A stretch of DNA of 64,000 nucleotides. It comes from Poecilobothrus nobilitatus (lineage: Eukaryota; Arthropoda; Insecta; Diptera; Dolichopodidae). The position numbers and the translations under genes are program-made. The stretch is taken from positions 168,850,613 through 168,914,612 of the forward strand of contig OX352772.1 of the NCBI GenBank assembly GCA_947095535.1, read 5' to 3'. Below the pieces are notes generated by a model. That model saw nothing but the letters and a program-made list of their open reading frames with translations, did no database searches and was not told where the DNA came from. How positions within the stretch are numbered: the stretch's first letter is position 1; each line of letters opens with the position of its first letter. This document shows positions 1-10,835 of this stretch, piece by piece.

Positions 1-3000
1 AAATATAGGAAAACTTCAAACTTTAATAGCTTTAAAATTATTGAAAACATCAAAAATAACAATTCCATCTGAAGGTTGCGGAATTCTTGAATTTAATCAA
101 TTTCAAAATTGTTTACATAAACACAAAATTGTTGTATATAAATATGGAACAAGGGGTGCAGAAGTAATATTTGAAGGATTTAATAATGGAAAAAAAATTA
201 ACTTGCTATACCATAATAATCATTATAATGTAATAACTTCGCTCCCAGCTGCTTTTTGCACAGCATTTTATTGTGAAGAATGTTATATTCCGTATTCTAA
301 AAAAAAATGAACATAGATGTTCGAAAAGTTGTCCTTGCTGTCAAAACTCACCTGCTTGTTCAATTAATGTTAAAAATATTTTAGATATGCAGTGCAATCG
401 CGCATTTCGTGGTCAATCATGTTTTGAAAATCATAAGGCTTCCAGTTCAAAAAATAGAAGCACCTGTGAAGAAATTAGGAAATGCAAATCTTGCTTTAAA
501 GTTCATAAAAGTTGTCATATATGTGGTGAATATTTTTGTAAAATTTGCGATAATCATGTTCCTGAAAACCATAAATGCTTCATTCAGCAAGACAAAACAA
601 AAGTAAATTTTGAAAACTGCATTTACCTATTTTATGATTTAGAAACAAGATAAGAAGAAATTAACTCTACAAAAATAAAAGAACATGTTCCAAGTTTATG
701 TGTGGCTCAACTGAGATGCTCTAAATGTATAAACATTGATTCTCTATACTTCCGTCAAAAATGTAAATTAAGAGAAAGAATTTTTAAAACAAAAATATGA
801 TAGAGGATTTCATGGAATTTATTTTAAAATTAAGAAAGGAATTCAAAAAGGTTGTCATAATTGCTCATAATGGTCAGGCGTTTGACCATCAATTTATTCT
901 GAATTATATACTCAATAAAACTGTACTTGAACCAAAGTTAATTATGCGAGGTACAAAAATTATTCTTATGATAATTATTAATATTAAATTTATAGATTCT
1001 ATGAATTACTTTCCTATGGCCTTGGCAAAATTACCAAAAGCTTTTAATTTATCAATCAATTTGAAAAAGGGTTATTTTCCGCATCTATTTAATAAATTGG
1101 AAAATGAAAATTACATTGGCCCACTTTCAGCAATTAAATACTATAACTCTAATACAATGAAAGCAGATGAGCGTAATGAATTTTTAATGTGGTATGAACA
1201 AAATAGAAACTCAGAATTTAATATGGAGAAAGATATTTTAGAATACTGAAAAAATGATGTTGAAATTCTAACTAAAGCATGTCTGGTTTTCAGAAATTTT
1301 TTTTTAGAAGAATGTAATGTTGAACCGTTTTTAGAAGCAACAACAATAGCTTCCGCCTGTAATCTTGTATATAGAAGAAACTTTCTCAAATCGAATACTA
1401 TAGGAATTATACCAAGAAAAGGATATATGATGGTAGGCAATCAATCAAAAATTGCCATGCAATGGCTTATTTTGGAAAAAGATTTGAGAAAAAATGATTT
1501 GAAATGTTCATTTAACGGAAAAGAAAAACAAATCGAAAATGTTAAAGTCGATGGATTTTGCGAAGAGACTAAAGAAATATTTGAATTTTACGGTTGCTAT
1601 TATAATGGACATCCAGAGGGATATACCATTACATGATAAATCTGGCGATACTTTGAATCTACGATATGAAAAAGCATTAATGAGATCAGAGTTTATAAAA
1701 TTATGTGGATATAAAGTTATTGAGATGTAGGAATGTGAATTCCGGTTGCTAATGAGACACAATGAAAATATGAGATATTTACAAAATCATTTATTAATTA
1801 ATTTAGTTGCTTTAAATCCTCGTGATGCATTTTATGGCGGAAGAACGGAAAATACTTACACATATTATAAATGTAAACAAGGAGAAAAAATTAAATACAT
1901 AGATGTATGTTCCTTTTACCCATATGTTTGCAAACGAGGAAAATTTCTCATAAACCATTCTAAGATTTATGTTGGAGAAGATACTTGCTCCAAGTTAAAC
2001 AGAATGACTATTGACGGTATTATTAAATGTAAAATCTTACCACCAACAAATCTATTACACCCCGTGTTACCTGTCAAACAAAATAATAAATTGATGTTCT
2101 CACTATATAACACTTGTAGTGAACAAAAATATCAAGGAAAATACTGTGAACATACAGACGACGAAAGAGCATTAGTAGGAACTTGGGTAATTGATGAAAT
2201 TAAAAAAGCAATTGAAAAAGGGTATAAACTTTTAAATATTTATGAAGTTTGGGAATACGAAACTGTAAAATATGACAATTGCAATGGTATTGATGGTTTA
2301 TTCACTAAAAGGATGAATAAATTTATAAAGATTAAACAAGCAGATTCTGGGTGGCCAATAAAATATCAAACTCAAAAAGAAAAGGAAGAATATATTGATA
2401 GTTTTTTTGAAAAGGAAGAAATTAAATTAGAATACGATAAAGTGGTTAATAATCCTGGTTTGATCTTTTGCTAAGATTATTTTAAACTCATTCTGGGGAA
2501 AATTTGGGCAAAGAGAAAATCAACAACAAACCAGCATTATAAATCATCCTTTTAAACTTTATGAGTTAATAACAAACCCTTCTGTAGAAGTATGTCACAT
2601 ATTTCCAGTAAATGAAGAAAACATAGTGATTAGCTGGAAATATAAAGAAGAAGCAGTAACTTCTTTATCTACTGTCAACGTAAATATAGCTGCTTATACA
2701 ACAACACACGCTCGTCTTCAACTTTACAGTTATCTAGAGAAGTTGGATAGTAGAGTATTATATTATGACACCGATTCAGTGTTGTATATTAGCCGAGAAG
2801 GAGAATATGAACCAGAAATAGGTGAATTTATAGGCGACATGACTGATGAATTAGAATGTTATGGTATAGGAAGTTATATTACAGAATTTGTAAGTGGTGG
2901 TCCCAAGAACTACGCTTACAAAATTTACTGTACAAAAGATAATACAGAAAAAATTGTTTGTAAAGTTAAAGATTCTCTCTTAGTTATGAAGCTTCTCTAA

Positions 3001-3220
3001 AAATTAATTTTAATAGCATAAAGGCAGCAGTTTTAAATTCATTGAATAGTGCAGACACATACGTCATTTCAGAAAATATTCGTCGAAATAAAAATCATGA
3101 TGTACTTACGATCCCTGAAATAAAAAAATATCAACCAAAATAGGAAAAACGAATATTTAATGAAGATGGTAGTTCTTTACCGTATGGATATAACAGAAAA
3201 AAGCAAATGTTGATAAGTAA
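1..3220 (+). pseudogene. Polinton protein-primed DNA polymerase B, copy A (broken, 5' part outside window)
   Basis: This is the family B DNA polymerase that replicates Polintons by protein priming. Visible parts, in order: a Cys/His-rich region (about 265-560), exonuclease motif Exo I near 634 (YDLETR), Exo II near 860 (AHNGQAFDHQ, Asp kept), Exo III near 1240, polymerase motif A near 1905 (DVCSFYPYV, with Phe where copy B has Leu), motif B near 2490 (NSFWGKFGQ) and motif C near 2766 (YYDTDSVLY). The frame is broken many times, for example near 310, at the TAA at 651, near 1250, near 1640, near 1728 and near 2462. Relative to copy B a 17-bp piece is missing near 1613. The C-terminus ends near 3220 after a frameshift. 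Copy B keeps Exo II as FN where this copy has FD, so the two decayed independently. Confidence 0.9.
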
Positions 3221-3230
3221 ATCAAAATAG

Positions 3231-4140
3231 TATTCATTCAAATTTGAACATTTTTATTTGTATTTTTTGAACATTATTATTTGTATTTGTTTGTATATTA
3301 ATTTAAAATTTTTAAGAATGTAATAAAGATTTAAACAAAAAAATTCTACATGTAAAAGTAGACATTATTTACATACATATTATACAGTCCTATACTTTCG
3401 ATTTCTTTTATGATCATTACATTTTTCAGAATCTTAATAAATTATTTATTATTATCTTGTTATTACTAGAATATTATAATTTTTTAAAACCAGGAACTAT
3501 ACTATCATAGAATCATTCAATTTTTACATTATATTCTTTTTATATCAATTCCTTGCTTTGACCAGATATCTAGTTATTTGTATACTCGTATATTAATTTA
3601 AGAATAACAAAAACAAGTCTTAAATTTTTTTTTTAGTTTAAAACTAGAAATTTTTGAATTATTTTTTATTCCATACAAAAACAAAAAAACCAAAAAAAAC
3701 TTAAATGCATATCAAGAGTAAAGAGTATATCTTTAGTTTAATCAGTTCCATATTTTTGATTTGCTGTTTGTTTTCTTTTTATTCATATTTTCTGAACATT
3801 CTTAATTAAAAAATAAAAAAATATCTTACACGAAAATATCAGCTAATTAATGACTTTCGTTTTATCTTTTCTTCTATAAATTCTTCTATCCAGAAGAGAC
3901 CACATTTTTTGTAAGCAACAAAAAATCTATATCTTACTTTAATTTTTTTCTTTATGCTAACAAAAAAAAAACAGGATTACACTTTTTCTCTTCAATTTTA
4001 AACTTTTGTAGATTTAAGAATAAAAAATTTTTTTCTGTTTTTTATTTTCATATAAGAAATTTTCTTACTACTTTTATATGTGCGCCTAGTACTTAAACTT
4101 CAGTTATACAATTTTGTTTATTAAGGGCCGACCCTACTTT
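3231..4140. other. AT-rich 3' region of Polinton A, no gene seen
   Basis: The first ~90 bp still resemble the sequence just downstream of the polymerase in copy B (56663-56700). After that the two copies diverge. Only long A and T runs are seen, with no reading frame of note. It presumably belongs to the subterminal region of copy A. Confidence 0.6.
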
Positions 4141-4410
4141 AAATTGTTTAACCCTTGAATTCCTACTATAAAACCATTTGGAACTTATAAGTTAACAACC
4201 CACACATACAACTTATCTTAAAACCTAAACCAAAACGATCAAAACAAGTTCTTGACCTACTAACCATTAAACACATAAATCAAAATGTAGGTCACATTAA
4301 ACACATAAATTGACAAGGTCACATTAAACACATAAATGAAAATGTAGGTCAACATTACGTGCGATATGGGTCAAATTTTTTTCCCATCCCAAAGTGCAGA
4401 GTTACCTACT
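4141..4410. repeat. Right terminal repeat of Polinton A
   Basis: It resembles the outer ~270 bp of the copy B right TIR: AACTTATAAGTTAACAACCC, TTGACCTACTAACC, GTGCGATATGG and the end TTACCTACT occur in the same order. A short unit (ACATTAAACACATAAAT) is present three times at about 4266-4337 and is absent from copy B. The terminus lies at 4410. Confidence 0.75.
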
Positions 4411-4629
4411 AGTGTGTTATCAATGTGGTCTTTATAGGTAAGTCTTTTATCCAAAACGACTCCAAAATATTTCACAGAGCTTTTCCAAATGATAACTGCG
4501 CTATTTATTTTTAAGTTAGTGCTTGAAACAAGGTTCACGTTTTTTTGTAAAAAAGGTTAAATTGATTTTGTAGCATTCATTGAAATTTTCCATTTAATAA
4601 CATTTAAAGCATCTTGTAATGTGTCAATT
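4411..4629 (-). pseudogene. Jockey-type LINE, RT thumb fragment (unit 0)
   Basis: Read on the minus strand this is the part of a LINE reverse transcriptase after the palm, with the typical string FGVVLDKRLTYKDHID (here partly frameshifted). It is cut by Polinton A at its downstream side and by the RTE element at its upstream side. Confidence 0.7.
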
Positions 4630-7370
4630 ATTTTTTTTTTTTTCGTTATTGCCCCTCTTGGGAGCATAGGATATCTACTAGGCATCTCCATCTGATTCTA
4701 TGCGGAGTAGTTATTTTTGCTTCCTCCCATGGTTTTCCATTTGAGGTTAGTCCCTCTAATATCGTTCGCCTCCAGGTGTTATCGGGGCGACCTCGTCTTG
4801 GGTTCCTGGTGGGTTCCAGTCTAGTGCTTCCCTTGCTATGCATTCTTGCGGCTTTTTAAGTGTGTGCCCTATCCATCCCTATCCATTATCTATATATTCG
4901 AGTGGTGTACAGGGTGACGTGGGTTGTTGATGTTAATGGCCATAGCTTTCATCTTCTAGATATTTATTTGAAGACCCACACTTCGAGCTAATGTTACTAG
5001 TTGGTCTATTTTAAATTGCATGCTATTTATTGTATGTGATAGCAGGCAGATGTCATCGGCATAATCTAGTTCTTCTAGTTTTTTGAAGAGATTCCATGTT
5101 ATTACATTTCTTTTGAGACTGATCTCTTTCATGATGTCATCTAGCACTACTGTGAAGAGGATTGGTGACAGTGGGCAACCCTGTTTTACTCCTATGTTGG
5201 TGATGAATGGTTTGCTGGTTTTACAATTGTGGAGTACTGAGAGTTGTGTCTCTTCATACATGTTCTGTATTATTTCTATTAATTTTTCCGTTACATTTCG
5301 ATTTCTAAGTGCTTTCCATATGGCTTTTCTACTTATACAATCAAATGCTTTTTTGAAGTCGATGAACACCAGGTATAATGGGGCTCGCCATTCTATTGAT
5401 TGTTCAACGATGATTCTGAGCGTATTAACCTGATCTATGCAGATTCTATGGGGACGCAATCCTGCCTGTTCATCCCTTATTTGGTTCTCCACTCTCTACT
5501 GTAGCCTTGTATGTATTAAGTTGCCGTTTTGTAGATTGTGTTTACCAGTGTTATGCCTCTCCAGTTGTTGTACTTGGTAAGATCACCTTTCTTAGGAAGG
5601 TCGATGATTACTCCATTTTTCCATGTGGCCGGTAATCTACCCTCATCCCATGCCATTGAAATGTGAGGTTCTAGCAGCTCGGTTGATGTTTCTGGCTTTA
5701 TTTTTATAATTTCAGCTGGAAGATCAACTTCGCCTGTTGCTTTGTTTATTTTTAGCTTTGTTATTGCCTCTTTGATCTCTGTTTTGGATGGTTTATTTAT
5801 TCTGATGTTGTAATTGTCGTTGTTGTTATTTGTGCGAATTTCTAGGCTGTCTTCTTCTTGGTTATAATCGCTGGTATTACTTGTTTCAGCGAAGTGTCGT
5901 CTCCATATTCGGATTTGTTCTTTGGGACATGATATTAGTTCAAAATTTTGGTCTTTAATTGGGTGATTTTTATTGTTTCTTTTGCCAGTGAGCTGATTTA
6001 CGATTTTATGTAGCTCTCTTCAGTTGCTATGTATTGCAGCCGTTTCAGCCTTGTTCGCGAGACCGTTAATGTATCTTCTTTTGTCTCTTCTTGCAGTTCT
6101 TTTGCCTTGTTTAGCGAACAATTCATTGATGTCTTATAGCTTTATTTATATTCAATTCCTGTTTTAGGCTGTTTCTTTGTGTGATTAGAATCCAGGTGTT
6201 ATTGGAAATCCATATTTTTCTATGCGGCTCAGTTGTCCCGAGTTGTTCTTCTGCTGTATTTTTGAGGGTCTCGACAATATGTTTCCATGTGTGTGGTTGG
6301 CCTATTGGGAGAGTTTGGCGTATTGTTTCTATCATATTCATTCTTGTTTCAATGTTGCGGAGCTCTTTGAGATTTATCTTTCTTCTTATATTTCTTCGTG
6401 ATTTTTTTTTTGTATTTCTGCCATATTCTAACATCTCCGTTTATTAATTCGTGGTCGCTTCCTATATCTGCACCTCTCTTATTTCTGACATCTTGCAGTG
6501 TGTTTCTCCATTTTCTGCTGATACATGTATGGTGAATTTGGTTTTTCGTTTGATCATTTGGTGAGCTCCATGTATACTTATGTATGTCTTTATGGGGGAA
6601 TAAAGAGCCGCTGGTAATTAGTTGGAATGTTTGGCATAAATCTATGAGTCTTTCTCCGTTATTATTTCTAACTCCGCAGCCATGTGTCCCTATTGTATCT
6701 TCTATACATTGATTGTCTGATCCTATTTTAACATTGAAATAACCCATTAGTATCGTAATATCACCTTTCCTTATGCTGTTTAACGCTATTGTTAATTATT
6801 CATAGAAGTCATCTTTAATCTCATTTTCTGCGTCTTCTGTCTGCGTAGCATTGTATTATCGTAATACTTTTCATTCTTGCCGCAAATCGTACCATGAGTA
6901 TTCGATCTGATATTGGCTTCCAGCTGTTTATTGAGTTGCGAAAATTCCTTGATATTATGATACCTACTCCGCTTTCGTCACTTCTATCTTTCCTTCTGTA
7001 TATAAGTTTATTACCATTTGTTGTTATTTCTTCTCCACTTTTGTTCCAGCTCATTTCGACAATTCCGAGGATATCTAAGTTATATTTGCTCATTTGTTGT
7101 TCTACTTGCACCAGTTTGGATGCTTCACGTAGCGTTCTTACATCCCATTGTCCAATTCTTGCCCTTTTGACTGCATTAAATATTGTTACCGTGAATTCAT
7201 TTCTATATCCGAGGCTCTGCCTGTGTTTCGAATCGTTTTTTCCTCTTTCGATTAAGTAAATGATCGGTCTACTGTAATCTATCTACAAGATGTCTCTTCC
7301 TAATATTTTTCCTAGTATCATCTATCTTTCAAGTAGAGAAACCGTGTTATGTTCTTTGGAATGTGTGCTG
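4630..7370 (-). pseudogene. RTE-type LINE ORF2 (endonuclease + reverse transcriptase), unit 0
   Basis: This is a minus-strand LINE with its poly(A) seen as a T run at 4630-4642. In order: an AP-type endonuclease starting near 7165 (WDVRTL, then LDILGIVEMSWNKSG near 7065), the GDFN motif near 6745, a linker, reverse transcriptase at 5492-4956 (DEQAGLRP, FIDFKKAFDCI, GVKQGCPLSPILF, LDYADDICLL), and an Arg/Trp-rich C-terminus at 4843-4646 (RRGRPDNTWRR, RWRCLVDILC). The endonuclease GDFN reads GYFN here, with the catalytic-type Asp changed to Tyr; the other three copies keep Asp. About 400 bp between RT and C-terminus are missing at about 4875. The frame breaks several times between 6123 and 5492. 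The RTE call rests on the endonuclease-RT order and the C-terminal pattern. It sits inside the Jockey-type LINE. Confidence 0.85.
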
Positions 7371-7733
7371 CCATTGTAATTGTGTATGACAATTTGAATT
7401 ACATTGATCGTGCCTTGACACATATGTCTTCTCTTATCAATTTTGATATATGCACATTATTTTTAGTATTAATTATAAAGTTATAGAGTATAGCAGGAAA
7501 CACGATTATAGGTATATTTTTTATATAATTTGTTACTAATTATTTGTTGTTTATATTTACATTTTAGGTATAGAATATTAGATTATAATTTTAATTATAT
7601 TATTTATTTATAATTATATATATTAAATTATTGGATTCTGGTATCACCCACCGGGAATCGAACACGGGACTACCATAGTGGTTAGATTGTAAGGTTACGC
7701 TCTAACCACCTAGGCTAAGTAGGAGATGAAAAT
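7371..7733 (-). mobile_element. tRNA-derived SINE, copy 1
   Basis: On the minus strand a tRNA-like head runs from about 7733 to 7637. It has an A-box-like TAGCCTAGGTGG and a B-box GTTCGATTCC. An AT-rich body follows, ending near 7371. The head does not close a perfect acceptor stem, so a functional tRNA is unlikely. Confidence 0.55.
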
Positions 7734-8060
7734 TTTATCTTTACTTAATATACCAGAAATACAAACCGAAGTGTCATCTGCAAAGATAGTTATTTTAGTT
7801 TGTAATGGTCTTGGAATATCATGAATAAATATAATATATAGGATACGCCCTAGTACTGATCCTTGAGGAACCCCAGCAGGTATAAGCTTTGTATCTGGTG
7901 AAGCTTTGTCAATAAATACTTTGTAATTTCTATTTTGCAGAAAACTCTGGATTATCTTAATCTTTGTATCCAATTTCGATTAATATAGTTTAATCATTAG
8001 ACCATCATGATATGCTGTATCGAATGCTGAATTAAAATCAAATCATATCATTTAATTTTG
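7710..8060 (-). pseudogene. Jockey-type RT palm fragment, copy 1
   Basis: The frame 7973-7710 reads a LINE palm: AGVPQGSVLGRILY, then a FADDT catalytic box about 30 residues later. Upstream, a broken frame (FDFNSAFDTAYHDGL) carries the motif A region. The SINE head overlaps the 3' end. This copy keeps both catalytic Asp of FADD. Confidence 0.8.
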
Positions 8061-8106
8061 ATTTGATAAATTTTTGTATACGCATTGCAGTATGAAATGT
8101 AGAGTA

Positions 8107-8495
8107 CCATTGTAATTGTGTATGACAATTTGAATTACATTGATCGTGCCTTGACACATATGTCTTCTCTTATCAATTTTGACATATGCACATTATTTTT
8201 AGTATTAATTATAAAGTTATATACCTATATTCGTGTTTTAATTAAAATTATACAAGAAAACACGATTATAGGTATATTTTTTTTATATAATTTGTTACTA
8301 ATTATTTGTTGTTTATATTTATATTTTAGGTATAGAATATTAGATTATAATTTGAATTATATTATTTATTTTTAATTATATATATTAAATTATTAGATTC
8401 TGGTATCACCCACCGGGAATCGAACACGGGACTACCATAGTGGTTAGATTGTAAGGTTACGCTCTAACCACCTAGGCTAAGTAGGAGATGGAAAT
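8107..8495 (-). mobile_element. tRNA-derived SINE, copy 2
   Basis: This is the duplicate of the SINE at 7371-7733, with the same head (8400-8495) and body. It adds about 26 bp around 8221-8254. Confidence 0.55.
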
Positions 8496-8955
8496 TTTAT
8501 CTTTACTTAATATGCCAGAAATACAAACCGATGTCTCATCTGCAAAGATAGTTATTTTAGTTTGTATTGGTCTTGGAATATCATGAATAAATATAATATA
8601 TAGGATACGCCCTAGTACTGATCCTTGAGGAACCCCAGCAGGTATAAGCTTTGTATCTGGTGAAGCTTTGTCAATAAATACTTTGTAATTTCTATTTTGC
8701 AGAAAACTCTGGATTATCTTAATCTTTGTATCCAATTTCGATTAATATAGTTTAATCATTAGACCATCATGCTATGCTGTATCGAATGCTGAATTAAAAT
8801 CAAATCATATCATCTAATTTTTGTATACGCATTACAGTATGAAATGTAGAGTACCAGACCTAAAGTCAAACTAATCTTCTGGTATTATATTGTTGCAATC
8901 CAGAAATTGATTTAGCCTTTCTTTTATTTTATTTTTAAATATTTTGCTTTATTTT
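8472..8955 (-). pseudogene. Jockey-type RT fingers and palm fragment, copy 2
   Basis: This is the duplicate of the palm fragment at 7710-8060. The catalytic box reads FADE instead of FADD, a change at an active-site residue. Upstream on the minus strand (8955-8860) the fingers region RLNQFLDCNNIIPED continues the LINE towards the RT N-terminus at 11063. Confidence 0.8.
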
Positions 8956-8957
8956 TT

Positions 8958-10833
8958 TTATACCCTACACCTAAAGTATAGGGTATATTAACTTTGGTAT
9001 GGTGTTTGTAACCACCAAAAGGAAGCGAGTTAGGTATAGACATGTATATATTTCTGAATCAGGATCACCGCCGGAGTCGATTTAGCGATGTCCGTCCGTC
9101 CGTTCGTCCGTACGCACGATAACTCAAAAAATAATGATGCTATCTTGATGAAATTTATATAGTAGGTTACTAATTACGAAAGAAAGGCTAAGTTCGAATC
9201 TGGACAAAATCCGTCCATGGGTTCGGATTCTGGAAGCTTCCGAATGATTCCGGGCTTTTGGAGATAATCTCCGCAAACGAGATTATCTCCAAAAGCAACA
9301 AAGATAGAACCTTCAAATTTTGTACAATGATGTTTCTTCCCGTTCGATTTATGTCTCTGAAATTTAAGAGGATTTGGTCCATGGGTTTGGGTTTTGGAAG
9401 CTTCCGAACGAGCAAATGAGATTATCTCCAAAACCAACAAAGATAGAACCTTTAAATTTGGCAGGGTGGTGTTCTTTCATGTTTTATTTAAGTCTCTGAA
9501 ATGTGAGAAGATTTGGTCCATGGGTTCGGCTTTTGGAAACTTCCGAACGAGCCCCAGAGCAAACGAGATTATCTCCAAAACCAATAAAGATAGAACCTTT
9601 ACTTTTGGCAGAATGGTGTTCTTTCATGTATGATTTAGGCCTCTGAAATTTAAGAGGATTTGGTCCATGGGTTTGGATTTGGAAGCTTCCGAACGAGCAC
9701 CAGAGCAAATGAGATTATCTCCAAAACCAACAAAGATATAACCTTTAAATTTGGCAGGGTGGTGTTCTTTCATGTATGATTTAGGCCTCTGAAATTTAAG
9801 AGGGTTTGGTCCATGGGTTTGGATTTGGAAGCTTCCGAACGAGCACCAGACAAATGAGATTATCTCCAAAACCAACAAAGATATAACCTTTAAATTTGGC
9901 AGGGTGGTGTTCCTTCCCGTTCGATTTATGTCTCTGAAATTTAAGATGATTTGGTCCATGGGTTTGGATTTGGAAGCTTCCGAACGAGCCCCAGAGCAAA
10001 TGAGATTATCTCCAAAACCAATAAAGATATAACCTTTACTTTTGGCAGAATGGTGTTCTTTCATGTATGATTTAGGCCTCTGAAATTTAAGAGGATTTGG
10101 TCCATGGGTTTGGATTTGAAAGCTTCCGAACGAGCACCAGAGCAAATGAGATTATCTCCAAAACCAACAAAGATATAACCTTTAAATTTGGCAGGGTGGT
10201 GTTCTTTCATGTTTTATTTAAGTCTCTGAAATGTGAGAAGATTTGGTCTATGGGTTCGGGTTTTGGAAACTTCCGAACGAGCCCCAGAGCAAACGAGATT
10301 ATCTCCAAAACCAATAAAGATAGAACCTTTAAATTTTTTATAATGATGTTTCTTCCAGTTTGATTTATGTCTCTAAAATTTAAGAGGATGTGGTCCATGG
10401 GTTTGGATTTTGGAAGCTTCCGAACGAGCCCCAGAGCAAATGAGATTATCTCCAAAAACAACAAATATATAACCTTTACTTTTGGCATAATGGTGTTCTT
10501 TCATGTATGATTTAGGCCTCTGAAATTTGAGAGGAGTTCCTGAGATGGATTCGATGAATTGGAGTGGCAATTCGGGTAGCTGACACAAACATCCCAAGGA
10601 CTACCAATCTTCGAAAATAATTAAGATAGAAACTTAAAATTTTATACAAGGGTGTCAAGAATATCCCAAGCGGATGCCTCTTTTACGTTCTTGAAATTTG
10701 AGTTGAATAAGACAGAAAAGGGAAGAAGTTCGAGCAGCTGCCTAAAACACTTATGGATTGTTAATTTAATTCGAATTATTCAGGTGTAGGGTATTAATAA
10801 GTCGGTTGCATCGACTTACTGTTACATTTACTT
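8958..10833. mobile_element. Inserted non-coding module, class undetermined
   Basis: This stretch is absent from units 1-3, which read straight through the poly-T junction (19040, 27325, 35553). It starts with a hairpin (ATACCCTA ... TAGGGTAT at 8960-8986) and near its end carries the inverted ATACCCTACACCT motif as AGGTGTAGGGTAT (10782-10794). A second hairpin, AAGTCG ... CGACTT, follows at 10799-10818. A TCCGTCCG-rich stretch lies near 9090. No coding region is supported. It resembles short non-coding insect elements with such ends, but I cannot assign a family. Confidence 0.7.
9213..10545. repeat. 146-bp satellite, nine copies
   Basis: The anchor GATTATCTCC occurs at 9281, 9420, 9567, 9713, 9858, 10004, 10150, 10297 and 10444, giving steps of 139, 147, 146, 145, 146, 146, 147 and 147. 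Each unit contains GAAGCTTCCGAACGAGC, CAAAGATAGAACCTTTA-type and TTTGGTCCATGGGTT-type segments. Because 146 is not a multiple of 3, long frames reading through it are by-products of the repeat. Confidence 0.95.
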
Positions 10834-10835
10834 GT

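Larger units (their letters stand above)
1..4410 (+). mobile_element. Polinton/Maverick copy A, right part
   Basis: The stretch holds a decayed protein-primed family B DNA polymerase followed by about 1.2 kb of AT-rich sequence that ends in GTTACCTACT at 4401-4410. This end matches the right terminus of the complete Polinton at 57957 (ATTACCTACT). The element is cut by the window start, so its left end and other genes are not visible. It lies in the same orientation as copy B, and the polymerase portions align over about 3.2 kb with an offset of about 53382. It was inserted into the Jockey-type LINE that starts the array: the flank AGTGTG at 4411 continues exactly as at 16009, 24296 and 32524. 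Confidence 0.85.
7371..8844. repeat. Tandem duplication of SINE plus RT palm (~736 bp, two copies)
   Basis: The two halves begin with CCATTGTAATTGTGTATGAC near 7372 and 8109, and both end in GTAGAGTACC. Each holds a tRNA-derived SINE and a piece of Jockey-type RT on the minus strand. The second half has about 26 extra bp in the SINE body (near 8221-8254); the first has an extra TTTGATTTGATAA near its end. Confidence 0.85.

Noticed and set aside
9281..10453. CRISPR-like array
   Set aside because: The repeats are contiguous 146-bp satellite units without unique spacers, in a eukaryotic context.
9174..10597. Several frames of 70-173 codons with repeated peptide phrases
   Set aside because: They read through the 146-bp satellite; the period is not a multiple of 3 and the phrases jump between frames.
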